A DNA stretch of 64,000 nucleotides from Weizmannia acidilactici (GTDB lineage: Bacteria > Bacillota > Bacilli > Bacillales > Bacillaceae_C): positions 1 to 64,000 of the forward strand of contig NZ_BKZP01000015.1 in NCBI RefSeq assembly GCF_008974185.1. The letters are read 5' to 3'. How positions within the stretch are numbered: position 1 is the stretch's first letter; each line of letters opens with the position of its first letter. This document shows positions 20,877 to 30,237 of the stretch, one piece after another. The notes beneath the pieces were generated by a model. That model had not been told where the DNA came from, did no database searches, and worked only from the letters and a program-made list of their open reading frames with translations. The translations under genes were made by a program, and so were the position numbers.

Positions 20877-22502
20877 TTACACCTCTACAAAGGGCTCTTC
20901 CTGAAAGGTATATCCTGTTGTCAGTTCTAAAATTTGGACATCTTTCATGCCGATCAGACCTCTTAGTTGATCCAGCACTTTGCGGCTGACGGTTTTATCT
21001 AAAGTCAGCACCATGATGGCTTCACCGCCGATTTCTTTCCGGCCGACCTGCATTGTGCCGATATTCGTGTCATTATCGCCGAGGATTGAGCCGACCTGGC
21101 CGATCATGCCCGGAATATCAAGATGCCGGATATAAAGCAGATGCTGTTCCGGCCGGATATCGACACGGTAATCGTTTAATTTGACGATGCGGCCGCCGAA
21201 TCCGTTGATGATCGAAGCACCGATATTGACTTGCTTGCCTTCTTTGTAAAGCGAAAGTTCCAAATAATTGGAGAAGCCCTTGAACGAAGCATTCCGCTGG
21301 ATGTTGTAAGTCAGCCCCTGCTCTTTCAACAGATGGAGGGCGTTGACAAGATTGACCGTGCTGCCGAGATGGTGGCTGAGAATGCCTTTAATGATTGTTC
21401 TCGTCAACAGCTTCGTATCTTCTTCGAGCAAGTCGCCGGCATACGTAATTTCAATTTTTTCCGGCGCTTCACGAAGCAATTGGATGCCGAGTTGTGCCAC
21501 CTGTTCGCCGAGGAGCAGGTACGGTTCCATCCGTTCCCAGTTTTCCCCGGAAGTCTGCGGCATATTGATGGCGTTTCGGATTGCCTGTGATTCAAAAATA
21601 TTGATGATTTCTTCGCTGACATCGACGGCCACCCGGATTTGCGCTTCCTGGGTCGATGCGCCCAGATGCGGCGTGACAATCACATTCGGCAGTTCTAAAA
21701 GCCCCGGCGTGATTTCCGGCTCTTTCTCAAATACGTCCAAAGCGGCGCCGGCGACACGGCCTTCCTTCAGCGCCTTAAGGAGCGCCTGCTCGTCGACAAG
21801 CCCGCCGCGCGCGCAGTTGATGATGCGTACGCCTTTTTTCGTTTTCGCCAAAAATGTTTCATCGATCATGTGCCTTGTTTCTTTCATGAGCGGCGTATGG
21901 AGGGTAATAAAATCGGATTGCGCGGCAATTTCATCAAGCGTCGCTTTCTTAATGCCGAGCTTGCTAGCACGTTCTTCCGTTAAGTACGGGTCATAACCGA
22001 GTACCGTCATTTCAAATGCTTTTGCCCGTTTTGTAACCTCTGTGCCGATTTTCCCTGTTCCGATGATGCCGAGCGTTTTCTTGAAAAGCTCGACGCCTTT
22101 AAATTTTTCGCGTTCCCATTTTCCCCTGGAAGCGGATCGGTGGGCCTGAGGAATATTGCGGGAGAGGGAAAGCATCATGGCCAAAGTGTGTTCTGTTGCT
22201 GAAATGGTATTTCCGCCCGGCGAATTGACGACAATGATTCCTTTTCTGGTGGCTGCATCGACATCAATATTGTCGACGCCGACGCCGGCACGGGCAATGA
22301 CGCGCAAATTGCCGGCCGCTTCAATAATGTCTTTTGTGACTTTTGTCTGGTTGCGCACGATCAGGCCGTCATACTGTCCGATCACTGCCTTCAGATCCTG
22401 CGGCGCGATCCCGGGTTTATGTTCGACGATAAAATCTTTGTGTGCATATAATTTTTTCAGGCCTTCTTCGCTGACTTTATCCGTGACCAAAATTTTAAAC
22501 AT
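20877..22502 (-). CDS. serA: D-3-phosphoglycerate dehydrogenase
   Basis: A 541-residue SerA that oxidises 3-phosphoglycerate to 3-phosphohydroxypyruvate, the entry to serine. The NAD-binding motif is LGIIGTGKIGTEVTKRA (about 143-159); catalytic Arg is in CARGGLVDE, Glu in FEKEPE, His in TPHLGAST. The allosteric-substrate domain is followed by a C-terminal ACT domain (about 465-535, HLDIPGMIGQVGSILG), so serine feedback is expected. It overlaps the upstream aminotransferase gene by 8 bases and shares its T-box transcript. Confidence 0.96.
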   Translation of the reverse strand: MFKILVTDKVSEEGLKKLYAHKDFIVEHKPGIAPQDLKAVIGQYDGLIVRNQTKVTKDIIEAAGNLRVIARAGVGVDNIDVDAATRKGIIVVNSPGGNTISATEHTLAMMLSLSRNIPQAHRSASRGKWEREKFKGVELFKKTLGIIGTGKIGTEVTKRAKAFEMTVLGYDPYLTEERASKLGIKKATLDEIAAQSDFITLHTPLMKETRHMIDETFLAKTKKGVRIINCARGGLVDEQALLKALKEGRVAGAALDVFEKEPEITPGLLELPNVIVTPHLGASTQEAQIRVAVDVSEEIINIFESQAIRNAINMPQTSGENWERMEPYLLLGEQVAQLGIQLLREAPEKIEITYAGDLLEEDTKLLTRTIIKGILSHHLGSTVNLVNALHLLKEQGLTYNIQRNASFKGFSNYLELSLYKEGKQVNIGASIINGFGGRIVKLNDYRVDIRPEQHLLYIRHLDIPGMIGQVGSILGDNDTNIGTMQVGRKEIGGEAIMVLTLDKTVSRKVLDQLRGLIGMKDVQILELTTGYTFQEEPFVEV

Positions 22503-23655
22503 GTGCTTTCCATACCTCCTCTGCTTTTTTCACCGCAATGCCAAATGTATCTCTTCCTTCCAATTCGTGTACAACCATTTCCAATGCTGTTAAAACGTTT
22601 AAAACATCAAATGGGGTGCTGTAGCCCATATGGCCGATGCGGAAAATTTTCCCTTTCAGCTGCTTCTGCCCGCTTGCGATGGCCATAGAAAAATGTTCCT
22701 GTAAGTATTTTTTGATCACGTTTGCTTTGCCGTCAGCCGGTTTGACGGCGGTAACCGTAGGTGAGGCATCCGCATCATTTTCCACTAAAAGCGGAAGACC
22801 AAGGGCTTTCACGCCGGCACGGGTCATATCCCTTAAAATTTCATGCCGCTTAATGACATTGCCAAAACCTTCCTCTTCAATCATTTGGCATACTTCGTTG
22901 GCGCCGTAAACCATTGAGACAGGCGGGGTAAACGGCGTTGTCGTCCCTTCATCATATGATTGGATATAACGGTTTAAGTCGAGGTAAAACCGTTTTTTCG
23001 GCCCGTTTTTGATTTCTTCTTTGGCACGCTTGTTCACTGCGACAAAGGCAAGTCCCGGCGGCAGCATCAGCGCTTTTTGCGAACCGGAAACAAGAATATC
23101 GATCTGGTATTCTTCCATATCCACCGGCACGCCGCCGATACAGCTGACACCATCGACGATGTACAGCGCGTCCGTCAGCCGTTTTACGACCGCCCCAAGA
23201 TCCTTGACCGGGTTTAAAACTGATGTCGATGTTTCACAATAAGTGGCAAAAACGGCTTTGACCGGGTGTTCCAGGCCTTTTAAGAAAGTTTCAAGCTGTT
23301 CCGGGCGGCAGGCGGTTCCCCATTCTATATCGAGGCGGTGTACATTGACACCGTATGACTCGCAAATGGAGGCAAAACGTTCCCCAAATACCCCGGTTAC
23401 AACCACAACGACATGGTCGCCTTCATGGACTACGTTGCAGACGGCGCTTTCCAATGCGGATGTCCCGCTGCCGGCTATGACGATGACCGGTTCTTTGCTT
23501 CCGAAAACCGGCATCAATCTGGTTGCAACCTGCTTGAGATTATTGGAAAAAACTTCGCTGCGGTGGGCCACCATGGGCTGGTTCATTGCTTGTTTCACTC
23601 GATCCGGTACAGGTGTCGGGCCGGGTGTGAATAAAGATTCCTTGCAAAAAAGCAT
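22495..23655 (-). CDS. Class V aminotransferase (AGAT/SPT-like), probable serine-pathway transaminase
   Basis: A 386-residue fold-type I PLP enzyme of the alanine-glyoxylate/serine-pyruvate aminotransferase group. FTPGPTPVPDRV is at the N-terminus, GSGTSALES is in the PLP-phosphate region, and the PLP lysine is in SGSQKALMLPPG. It is first in an operon with serA under a Ser-type T-box, which suggests it supplies the missing transamination step (3-phosphohydroxypyruvate to phosphoserine) or a serine-glyoxylate/pyruvate exchange. The family is secure; the substrate is inferred from context. TGGAGG precedes the ATG at about 11-bp spacing. Confidence 0.88.
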   Translation of the reverse strand: MLFCKESLFTPGPTPVPDRVKQAMNQPMVAHRSEVFSNNLKQVATRLMPVFGSKEPVIVIAGSGTSALESAVCNVVHEGDHVVVVVTGVFGERFASICESYGVNVHRLDIEWGTACRPEQLETFLKGLEHPVKAVFATYCETSTSVLNPVKDLGAVVKRLTDALYIVDGVSCIGGVPVDMEEYQIDILVSGSQKALMLPPGLAFVAVNKRAKEEIKNGPKKRFYLDLNRYIQSYDEGTTTPFTPPVSMVYGANEVCQMIEEEGFGNVIKRHEILRDMTRAGVKALGLPLLVENDADASPTVTAVKPADGKANVIKKYLQEHFSMAIASGQKQLKGKIFRIGHMGYSTPFDVLNVLTALEMVVHELEGRDTFGIAVKKAEEVWKAHV

Positions 23656-23692
23656 GTGTGCGTCAATCCTCCATTTTTAAAGATTAAAAATA

Positions 23693-23958
23693 AAACGCCC
23701 TCATAACAAGGTGATCCTTGTTATGAGGGACGTGATATACCGTGGTGCCACCCTCTTTTGCTGCGAAAAAGCAGCCTCTGGGCAAAATAACGGCGTGTGC
23801 CGGGTCCAGCCTACTCCAATTTCAGCCGGCCAGTTCAGAAGCGCTGGGCATTGTATTGGCAAAAGCATCGGTTCACAGCAACCACCGACTCTCTGTGGCT
23901 TTTTGCAAATACGCCTTCTTCATCATTACTTTTTCCAATGGGGTTAACTTTCTCTGTG
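23693..23958 (-). promoter_or_regulatory. T-box riboswitch leader of the aminotransferase-serA operon, probable Ser specifier (AGC)
   Basis: On the minus strand stem I carries AGTAATGA, then AGAGAGTCGGTGG with GTGAACCGA. The distal helix GGCGTATT pairs with AATACAATGCC, and the specifier loop reads CC-C-AGC-G-CUUCUG, which I take as AGC (Ser). The T-box core is AGAGGGTGGCACCACGG (revcomp of 23741-23757). The terminator is a perfect 14-bp stem, CCCTCATAACAAGG with CCTTGTTATGAGGG (23698-23729), before CGTTTT. Confidence 0.9.
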
Positions 23959-23964
23959 TAAAAT

Positions 23965-23993
23965 ATTCTAACAGGTGTTTTTATTTATGTAAA
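23965..23993 (-). promoter_or_regulatory. Sigma-A promoter of the Ser T-box transcript
   Basis: TTTACA (23988-23993) and TAGAAT (23965-23970) are 17 bp apart; the start would be near 23958. From 23994 to 24307 I see only the upstream region of the chemoreceptor gene, with no promoter I trust. Confidence 0.7.
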
Positions 23994-24307
23994 GGGAAAA
24001 ATTAAATAATTTTAAAATCGCCGTATTTTTTGACGAAGTAAGCGTTTTAATCCTCTTTCCGGTAATCGACAAGATTGGCAGCCGGCTTTTTCCCTGCCAA
24101 GTCCAGCCTTAAATTCGAGATGAAAATATGTTCATAAAATCCTCACATTTGAAAAGAAAAAGCGGTGTGATGGGAATGTAGGCCTTCTTCCCTCTTTTCA
24201 CTTTTTGCAATATAGGGCAAAAGGACTATTTATGAACCATCATACTAAACGATAAAAAAATTAGGGGACTGCACAGACAGAAAAATCAGCCAAAGGAGTT
24301 GAACCAG

Positions 24308-26284
24308 ATGGAAAACATTTTGAAAAAACATGTACGGTGGAATATGAAGGTGAAATTGATTATATCCATTTTATCCATTTTGCTTATTCCATCTGTACTG
24401 ATCGGATATTTTTCAGAACAGTCTGCAAAAATACAGGTTGAAAAGCAGATGCTCAGTGATGCAGAAGAAAATGTAAAACTCTTGCAGGGGATTATGCGCG
24501 ACACGATTCAACCGCGGATGCAGGATGTAAGTTATTTTTCTAAAAAAATCTCATCCGCATCCTATAAAAAGCAATCCTTAATTACGAATATGTTCAGCCA
24601 ATATGCCGATTTGAATGAGAATGTCCTGAATGTTTATGTCGGCACCGCATCCGGGAAGATGATTATCCGGCCGAAAAACGATTTGCCGTCGGGCTACGAC
24701 CCGAGGCAAAGGCTATGGTACATGCAAGCTATGGATAATCCCGGAAAAGTGATTATTACTGCCCCTTATAAGGATGCAGTTACAGGAGAGACAGTAATTA
24801 CGATTGCGGAAACGACAAAAGACCAATCCGGCGTTGTCGCTGTGGACATGAAAATGAGCGCTGTCCAGCGATTGGCAAAAAAAATTAAAATCGGGCAAAA
24901 CGGCTATGCCGTTCTGGTTGACTCAGCCCGCCGATATGTTGTGATGCCGGGGAAAACACCGGGCACTTACGCGAAAGAAAAAGTATATGATACCGTATTC
25001 GGCAAAGTTTCCGGTCACACAACTTATACATATAAAGGCCAGGAAAGGCAAATGTTTTTTACAACCGACAGCCTTACGGGATGGAAAATTGCCGGGACGA
25101 TGTATTCAAATGAAATTGATCACGCAGCGAAGCCGATTGTCCAAAAAACCATTCTTATCGTTTTCATATTTCTTGTCCTCGGCACTTTATTAACTTATTT
25201 TGTCATCCGTTCGGTAACAAAGCCGATCAGCCGCCTGAAAGAAGCTGCACTGAAGATTTCCGGGGGTAATTTAACGGAGAAAATTGATGTGCGGAGAAAA
25301 GATGAAGTCGGCGAACTGGCCGAAAGTTTTAAAAAGATGCAGGACAGCTTGCGTGATTTGCTTGACCAAGTCGATAAAAGCGCGGAGATGGTCGTATCCT
25401 CGTCTGATCAGCTGAAGGCCAACGCGGAAAATACGACATCGGTGAGCCATGAAATCAATACCGCAGCCGCCCAAATCGCCAGCGGCGCGGAAACGCAGAC
25501 GAACGGGACGGAAAGCAGCGCCCAGGCAATGGGGGAAATTGCAAAAGCAATGGAAAAAGTGGCGGACAGCACGATGGTGATTTCAAACTTGTCAAATACG
25601 ACATTGGAGCATGCTAAAGCCGGCGGGGAATCTGTGCGTGAGACGGTGGCGCAAATGAGATCCATTGCCGAATCTGTAACCCATTCCAATACGAAAATCC
25701 AGGCCCTTTACGAAAATTCGAAGCAGATCAGCCAAATTACTGAGGTGATTAAAGGAATTGCCGCCCAGACAAATTTGCTTGCCCTAAATGCTGCGATTGA
25801 GGCGGCAAGGGCCGGCGAACATGGGAAAGGGTTTGCGGTTGTAGCGGAAGAAATCAGAAAACTGGCAGACCAGTCGCAAAATTCCACAAAAGAAATTGAA
25901 AATTTGATTTCCAAAATCCAAAACGACACGGAAGATTCCGTGCGGGAAATGGAAAAGGTTTCAAAAAATGTAGAAGACGGCGTGGCCCGCTCGGAAGATA
26001 CGATCGAAAAATTCGAAACGATCATGGATGACATGAAAGAGATTACGCCGCAGGTTGAGGAAATGGCGGCTGTTTCTGAAGAAATTTCCGCATCCGTCCA
26101 GGAAGTTACGTCAACTGCGAATGAGCTTGCCCATATTGCCGAAGAAAACGCAGCGGCAACAGAAGAAATGGCCGCTTCTATTGAAAGCCATTTGAAGGCG
26201 ATGGACGATATTGCCGATTCGGCAAGGGCGTTGTCCTACTTGGCAGAATACTTGCAGGATATTGTGAAAAAATATAAGTTTTAA
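24308..26284 (+). CDS. Methyl-accepting chemotaxis protein (dCache-type sensor)
   Basis: A 658-residue transmembrane chemoreceptor. TM1 is at about 13-34. An extracellular dCache-like sensor spans about 35-275 ([18 protein letters not shown] and [13 protein letters not shown] are typical). TM2 is at about 278-300, then HAMP (300-352) and the coiled-coil signalling domain, whose hairpin tip is [21 protein letters not shown] (about 492-512). Glutamine/glutamate-rich helices supply methylation sites. It would signal through CheW-CheA to the flagellar motor. ATG at 24308 has AAAGGAG 9 bases upstream. The ligand is unknown; dCache receptors often bind amino acids or organic acids. Confidence 0.92.
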   Translation: MENILKKHVRWNMKVKLIISILSILLIPSVLIGYFSEQSAKIQVEKQMLSDAEENVKLLQGIMRDTIQPRMQDVSYFSKKISSASYKKQSLITNMFSQYADLNENVLNVYVGTASGKMIIRPKNDLPSGYDPRQRLWYMQAMDNPGKVIITAPYKDAVTGETVITIAETTKDQSGVVAVDMKMSAVQRLAKKIKIGQNGYAVLVDSARRYVVMPGKTPGTYAKEKVYDTVFGKVSGHTTYTYKGQERQMFFTTDSLTGWKIAGTMYSNEIDHAAKPIVQKTILIVFIFLVLGTLLTYFVIRSVTKPISRLKEAALKISGGNLTEKIDVRRKDEVGELAESFKKMQDSLRDLLDQVDKSAEMVVSSSDQLKANAENTTSVSHEINTAAAQIASGAETQTNGTESSAQAMGEIAKAMEKVADSTMVISNLSNTTLEHAKAGGESVRETVAQMRSIAESVTHSNTKIQALYENSKQISQITEVIKGIAAQTNLLALNAAIEAARAGEHGKGFAVVAEEIRKLADQSQNSTKEIENLISKIQNDTEDSVREMEKVSKNVEDGVARSEDTIEKFETIMDDMKEITPQVEEMAAVSEEISASVQEVTSTANELAHIAEENAAATEEMAASIESHLKAMDDIADSARALSYLAEYLQDIVKKYKF

Positions 26285-26292
26285 TTTAAATC

Positions 26293-26327
26293 CCCGGTTC
26301 TCTGCCTAGTGCGGAAGCCGGGTTTTT
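26293..26327 (+). terminator. terminator after the chemoreceptor gene
   Basis: CCCGGTTC pairs with GAAGCCGGG (one bulge), followed by five T's. The next 230 bases up to the trp promoter hold nothing I can assign. Confidence 0.75.
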
Positions 26328-26560
26328 GTATTTTTTCGTCCCTTTGATTCATCAATGGGTCATTGCACCTGTATTTGATTTTTTTGCTTTTTAAGAAAGG
26401 AAAAAGGCCGCATCAGAGAAAATATGGCTTCTGGACAGATAAAAAAGGGAGTTTTGATGCCTTCTCACACTGGAAAGCATGCTGAAGCAGGCAACGGCTT
26501 TTGATATCTCGTTCCGCTATCCGAATGTAAAAACGGGCTAAAAAAATTTTTGAATAAGGG

Positions 26561-26589
26561 TTGACATATCCCCATTTCAGTATTAATAT
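26561..26589 (+). promoter_or_regulatory. Sigma-A promoter of the trp operon
   Basis: Consensus TTGACA (26561-26566) and TAATAT (26584-26589) are 17 bp apart; transcription should start near 26596, just before the first T-box. Confidence 0.82.
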
Positions 26590-26595
26590 AATAAT

Positions 26596-26881
26596 CAATC
26601 AATTGAAAACTCCAGGTGATGAAGAAGAAGAGTAGCCTGTATGGATTCCGAAGAGAGCCGGTGGCTGGTGTAAACCGGTGATGATGTGCAGGTGAATGGG
26701 CTTCCGAGCTTCCAAACCGAAACGATTTTGGAGTAGGCTTTGGCGAATGCCTTATCGTTACAAAAGGCAGGTATTAAGGTTTTCCCTGATACCGTCAAAG
26801 CCGGGCTGAAGAAGCCAATAAAGGTGGCACCGCGGGTTCCCCGTCCTTTACATGGATCGGGAACCCTTTTTGCGTTTAAAG
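26596..26881 (+). promoter_or_regulatory. First of two tandem T-box riboswitches, Trp specifier (UGG)
   Basis: Stem I has AGAGAGCCGGTGG with GTGTAAACCGG. The specifier loop reads GAA-UGG-G-CUUCCGAG with UGG at 26697-26699. The T-box core AAAGGTGGCACCGCGG is at 26819-26835. A terminator follows (GGGTTCCC with GGGAACCC, then TTTTT, 26834-26881). Confidence 0.93.
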
Positions 26882-26909
26882 GAAAAAATAAAGCAATTTT
26901 TACGATAAC

Positions 26910-27218
26910 CAACAATATATTTTTAATAGAAAAATCGTTGAGTAAGAGGAGTATGTAAGGAAGCAGCGTCCCAGAGAGCCGGCGCGGGTGGGAGTCCGGC
27001 ACGTCTGCCTTTACAGAATGGGCTTACGAGAGGTTTCCTGAAACAACAAGTAGGGAAACACGGCTTCCCCCGTTACCGGGATAGGGTATAAAAGCGGCAA
27101 ATCCGTTCCGTACCCGAATGAGCGGGAAGGTTAAAAGCCTTTCAAAAGAGGTGGCACCGCGTTGGAAAACGTCCTCTATCTTTGCAGCAATGCTTGCACG
27201 GATAGAGGACGTATTTTT
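26910..27218 (+). promoter_or_regulatory. Second tandem T-box riboswitch, Trp specifier (UGG)
   Basis: An AGTA-like element and AGAGAGCCGGCGCGGG with GGGAGTCCGGC form stem I. The specifier loop reads GAA-UGG-G-CUUACGAG with UGG at 27019-27021. The core AGAGGTGGCACCGCG is at 27147-27161. The terminator is a perfect 11-bp stem, CGTCCTCTATC with GATAGAGGACG, then TATTTTT (27170-27218). Both elements must be read through before trpE. Confidence 0.93.
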
Positions 27219-27249
27219 ATTTACTTCAAATATAAAGGGGGAGCGAATG

Positions 27250-28647
27250 ATGGAACAGATAAACTTCCAGTACAAAATTATTAAACTGAATGGCGATATT
27301 TTAACGCCGGTTATGATTTTTAAAAGATTAAATGGCAGTCGTAAATTTTTGTTTGAAAGCTCGCTGCCGAATGACAGCAACGGCCGGTTTTCTTTTATTG
27401 GAGCGGATCCGGTGAAGGAATTCATTGGGACGGCGGATGAGCTGCAGGTGATTGACCATTTGTCAGGCCGGGACGAAAAGAAAAACGGTAAGCCGCTCGA
27501 ACTTATCAAAAGGCTGCTGCCTAAGCTCGATCTTCCGCTTCCTTTCCCGTTTTACGGCGGGGCGGTCGGTTATATTGGATATGACGCAATCCGCCAGTAC
27601 GAAGATATCGGTGAAGTGCCGGAAGATGAAATCGGCATCCCGGATTTACATTTGATGTTGTATCAAAATGTTGTGGTTTACGACCATAAAAGCCAGTCGG
27701 TTTACCTTGTCTCTACCGGTGAAGACGGGGAGGCCATTGACAATAATCTTGCTGCCATGAAGAAAGCGATTTTTACGCAGACGGAAACAGAGCCGTTCGT
27801 TGACTACGGTCCGATCAATTTTGTTCCGTCAATCGAAAAAACAGTGTATATGCGGATGGTGGAAAAAGCGAAAAAATATATTGAAAACGGCGATATTTTC
27901 CAGGTCGTTCCTTCGCAGCGCATGAAAGGGAAAATTGATCACGACCCGTTTTATTTTTACCGGAAATTAAGAAAGGCAAACCCGTCGCCTTATATGTTTT
28001 ATCTCGATTTCGGCAGCTATGTCGTCCTCGGTGCGTCCCCGGAAAGCTTGATCAAAGCAAAAGGAAGGATGGTTTACACGAATCCGATTGCAGGCACACG
28101 GCCGCGGGGGGATTCGCCGGAAGAAGACCTATATTTGGAGAAAGACTTGCTCCAGGATGAAAAAGAACTCGCCGAACATAAAATGCTAGTTGACTTGAGC
28201 CGCAATGACCTCGGCCGCGTGTGCGTGCCCGGCAGCGTTCGTGTCCATAAATATATGGTCGTTGAACGGTTCCAGTATGTGATGCACATTGTCTCGGAAG
28301 TACAGGGGAAGTTGAAAGACGGGTTCAGCGGAATTGATGCGCTTGTGTCATGCATCCCGGCCGGCACGGTATCGGGCGCGCCGAAGATTCGAGCGATGCA
28401 GATAATCAATGAACTGGAAAAGCAAAAGCGAGGCATGTACGCTGGCGCGGTTGGCTACATCAACTTTAACGGTGATATCGACTTCGCGCTCGCGATCCGC
28501 TCGCTTCTCATCAAAGACAACACCGCCTACCTGCAGTCAGGAGGAGGTATTGTGTACGATTCTGATCCGGCAAAAGAATATGATGAAACGCTAAATAAAG
28601 CAAGATCGATTTTGGAGGTGCAGACGAATGATTTTATTGCTCGATAA
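27250..28647 (+). CDS. trpE: Anthranilate synthase component I
   Basis: A 465-residue chorismate-utilising enzyme that makes anthranilate from chorismate with ammonia from TrpG. The C-terminal domain shows SPYMFYLDFG, GASPESLIKAKGR, PIAGTRPRG and GTVSGAPKIRAM. The N-terminal FLFESSLP region corresponds to the tryptophan feedback site. ATG at 27250 gives 6-bp spacing to GGAG; the adjacent ATG at 27247 is an alternative. The frame stays open upstream into the second T-box, but that part is not protein-like. It overlaps trpG by 20 bases. Confidence 0.95.
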   Translation: MEQINFQYKIIKLNGDILTPVMIFKRLNGSRKFLFESSLPNDSNGRFSFIGADPVKEFIGTADELQVIDHLSGRDEKKNGKPLELIKRLLPKLDLPLPFPFYGGAVGYIGYDAIRQYEDIGEVPEDEIGIPDLHLMLYQNVVVYDHKSQSVYLVSTGEDGEAIDNNLAAMKKAIFTQTETEPFVDYGPINFVPSIEKTVYMRMVEKAKKYIENGDIFQVVPSQRMKGKIDHDPFYFYRKLRKANPSPYMFYLDFGSYVVLGASPESLIKAKGRMVYTNPIAGTRPRGDSPEEDLYLEKDLLQDEKELAEHKMLVDLSRNDLGRVCVPGSVRVHKYMVVERFQYVMHIVSEVQGKLKDGFSGIDALVSCIPAGTVSGAPKIRAMQIINELEKQKRGMYAGAVGYINFNGDIDFALAIRSLLIKDNTAYLQSGGGIVYDSDPAKEYDETLNKARSILEVQTNDFIAR

Positions 28648-29227
28648 CTATGATTCTTTCACTTACAACCTGTACCAGTATTTGTGCGAGCTTGGGGAAG
28701 AAGTGGAGGTTTTCCGGAATGATCGGATCACCATAGAAGAAATCGAGGCGCTCGCGCCGGAAGCTATTGTTTTATCGCCGGGTCCGGGTATGCCGGAAGA
28801 CGCCGGGATTTCGGTCGAAGTTGTCCGGAAGCTTTACCGGAAAATCCCGATCCTCGGCGTCTGCCTTGGCCATCAGGCAATCGGCGCAGCTTTCGGGGCA
28901 AGAATCACAAAAGCAAAAGAAATCAAGCACGGCAAAACTTCGTTCATTCAGCATAACGGAAAAGGCGTGTTTGCCGGCCAGCCTGAACCGGTTGAAGTGA
29001 TGCGCTACCACTCGCTTGTGATTGATAAAAAAACCGTGCCGGAAGAGCTGGAAGTTATTGCGGAATCTTTGGATGACGGCGAAATCATGGCAGTCAGACA
29101 TAAAAGCGCCCCGTGCTGCGGCGTTCAGTTCCATCCCGAGTCGATCGGAACGGAAACCGGCAAACAAATGCTGAAAAACTTTTTACACGAACTTAGAAAG
29201 GATGAGCAATATGAAACCATATCTTGA
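28628..29227 (+). CDS. trpG: Anthranilate synthase component II (glutamine amidotransferase)
   Basis: A 199-residue class I amidotransferase. The nucleophile is Cys79 in [10 protein letters not shown], and the catalytic pair is His169-Glu171 in VQFHPES. It supplies ammonia to TrpE. Related proteins also serve PabB; its place inside the trp operon points to the tryptophan role. GGAGGTG 7 bases upstream supports the start. It overlaps both neighbours. Confidence 0.95.
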   Translation: MILLLDNYDSFTYNLYQYLCELGEEVEVFRNDRITIEEIEALAPEAIVLSPGPGMPEDAGISVEVVRKLYRKIPILGVCLGHQAIGAAFGARITKAKEIKHGKTSFIQHNGKGVFAGQPEPVEVMRYHSLVIDKKTVPEELEVIAESLDDGEIMAVRHKSAPCCGVQFHPESIGTETGKQMLKNFLHELRKDEQYETIS

Positions 29228-30236
29228 AAAAATTTTATCCCAAAAAGGCCTCACGTTTGAAGAAATGCGGGAAGCATCGCGGGCGCTGTTCTCGGATGAA
29301 GTGACAGAAGGGGAAAAGGGCGCATTTTTGGCGACCTTGAGGTTTAAAGGCGAAACAGCGGAAGAAATTGCCGGGCTGGTCGAAGTGATCCGCGAAAAAG
29401 CGGTGTCGATCCCCTGCAATGTCTCCGGGCTTATGGACAACTGTGGCACTGGCGGAGACGGCAGCCACAGCTTTAACATCAGCTCGACTTCCGCATTTGT
29501 GCTTGCCGGAGCCGGGATTAAAGTCGCTAAACACGGCAACCGTAGCGTCTCCAGCCAGACCGGCAGCGCGGATGTGTTGGAGAAACTCGGCATTTCGCTG
29601 TCTTTTCCGGCTGAAGAAATTGAAAGCCTGTTAGAAAAAATCGGCATCGTCTTCCTGTTTGCGCCGAATGTCCATCCAGCCCTGAAGAAAATTATGAAAA
29701 TCCGGAAAGATTTGCGGATACCGACGATTTTTAACCTGATCGGGCCACTTACGAATCCGATGAATCTGGAAACGCAACTGCTCGGCCTTTACCGCCGCGA
29801 CAAGCTTGTCACGATGGCGGAAGTGCTCGGTCATCTGGGAAGGAAACGGGCACTTGTCGTAAACGGCGCTGGTTATCTCGATGAAGCTTCTTTGTCCGGT
29901 GAAAACCATTTAGCGCTTTTGGACGGAGGTAGGATCACAACATTTACGCTGTTGCCTGAAGATGTGGGGCTTCCATATTATTCAAACGAAGCAATCCGTG
30001 GCGGCGATGCACAAAAGAACAGTGAAATATTGTTGTCGGTATTAAAAGGTGAAAAAGGCCCTTACCGTGATACGGTGCTTTTCAATGCCGGGCTTGCCAT
30101 ATTTGCATCAGGAAAAGCGGAGACGGTGAAAGAAGGGATTAAGATAGCACAAGAAAGCATCGATTCAGGGGCAGCGCTTGAAAAGCTGCGCGCGCTCAGG
30201 AAAGCCAGCAGCAATGTGGCACGGGAGGCGATTTGA
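29211..30236 (+). CDS. trpD: Anthranilate phosphoribosyltransferase
   Basis: A 341-residue enzyme transferring phosphoribose from PRPP to anthranilate. The signature [14 protein letters not shown] and [18 protein letters not shown] segments bind PRPP and anthranilate; NLIGPLTNP lies in the C-terminal domain. I choose ATG 29211 (MKPYLEK), since AAAGGA is 8 bases upstream; the ATG three codons earlier abuts that site. It overlaps trpG by 17 bases. Confidence 0.94.
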   Translation: MKPYLEKILSQKGLTFEEMREASRALFSDEVTEGEKGAFLATLRFKGETAEEIAGLVEVIREKAVSIPCNVSGLMDNCGTGGDGSHSFNISSTSAFVLAGAGIKVAKHGNRSVSSQTGSADVLEKLGISLSFPAEEIESLLEKIGIVFLFAPNVHPALKKIMKIRKDLRIPTIFNLIGPLTNPMNLETQLLGLYRRDKLVTMAEVLGHLGRKRALVVNGAGYLDEASLSGENHLALLDGGRITTFTLLPEDVGLPYYSNEAIRGGDAQKNSEILLSVLKGEKGPYRDTVLFNAGLAIFASGKAETVKEGIKIAQESIDSGAALEKLRALRKASSNVAREAI

Positions 30237-30237
30237 T

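Noticed and set aside
21343..21996. 217-codon frame antisense to serA
   Set aside because: Ser/Thr-rich shadow of the opposite strand with no start signal.
24003..24032. Sigma-D-like promoter (TAAA and GCCGTATT) upstream of the chemoreceptor
   Set aside because: Spacing is 13 bp rather than about 15, and it lies some 280 bases from the gene; the AT-rich context makes a chance match likely.
26740..26958. 72-codon frame upstream of trpE
   Set aside because: It is part of the tandem T-box region and reads across the first terminator hairpin.
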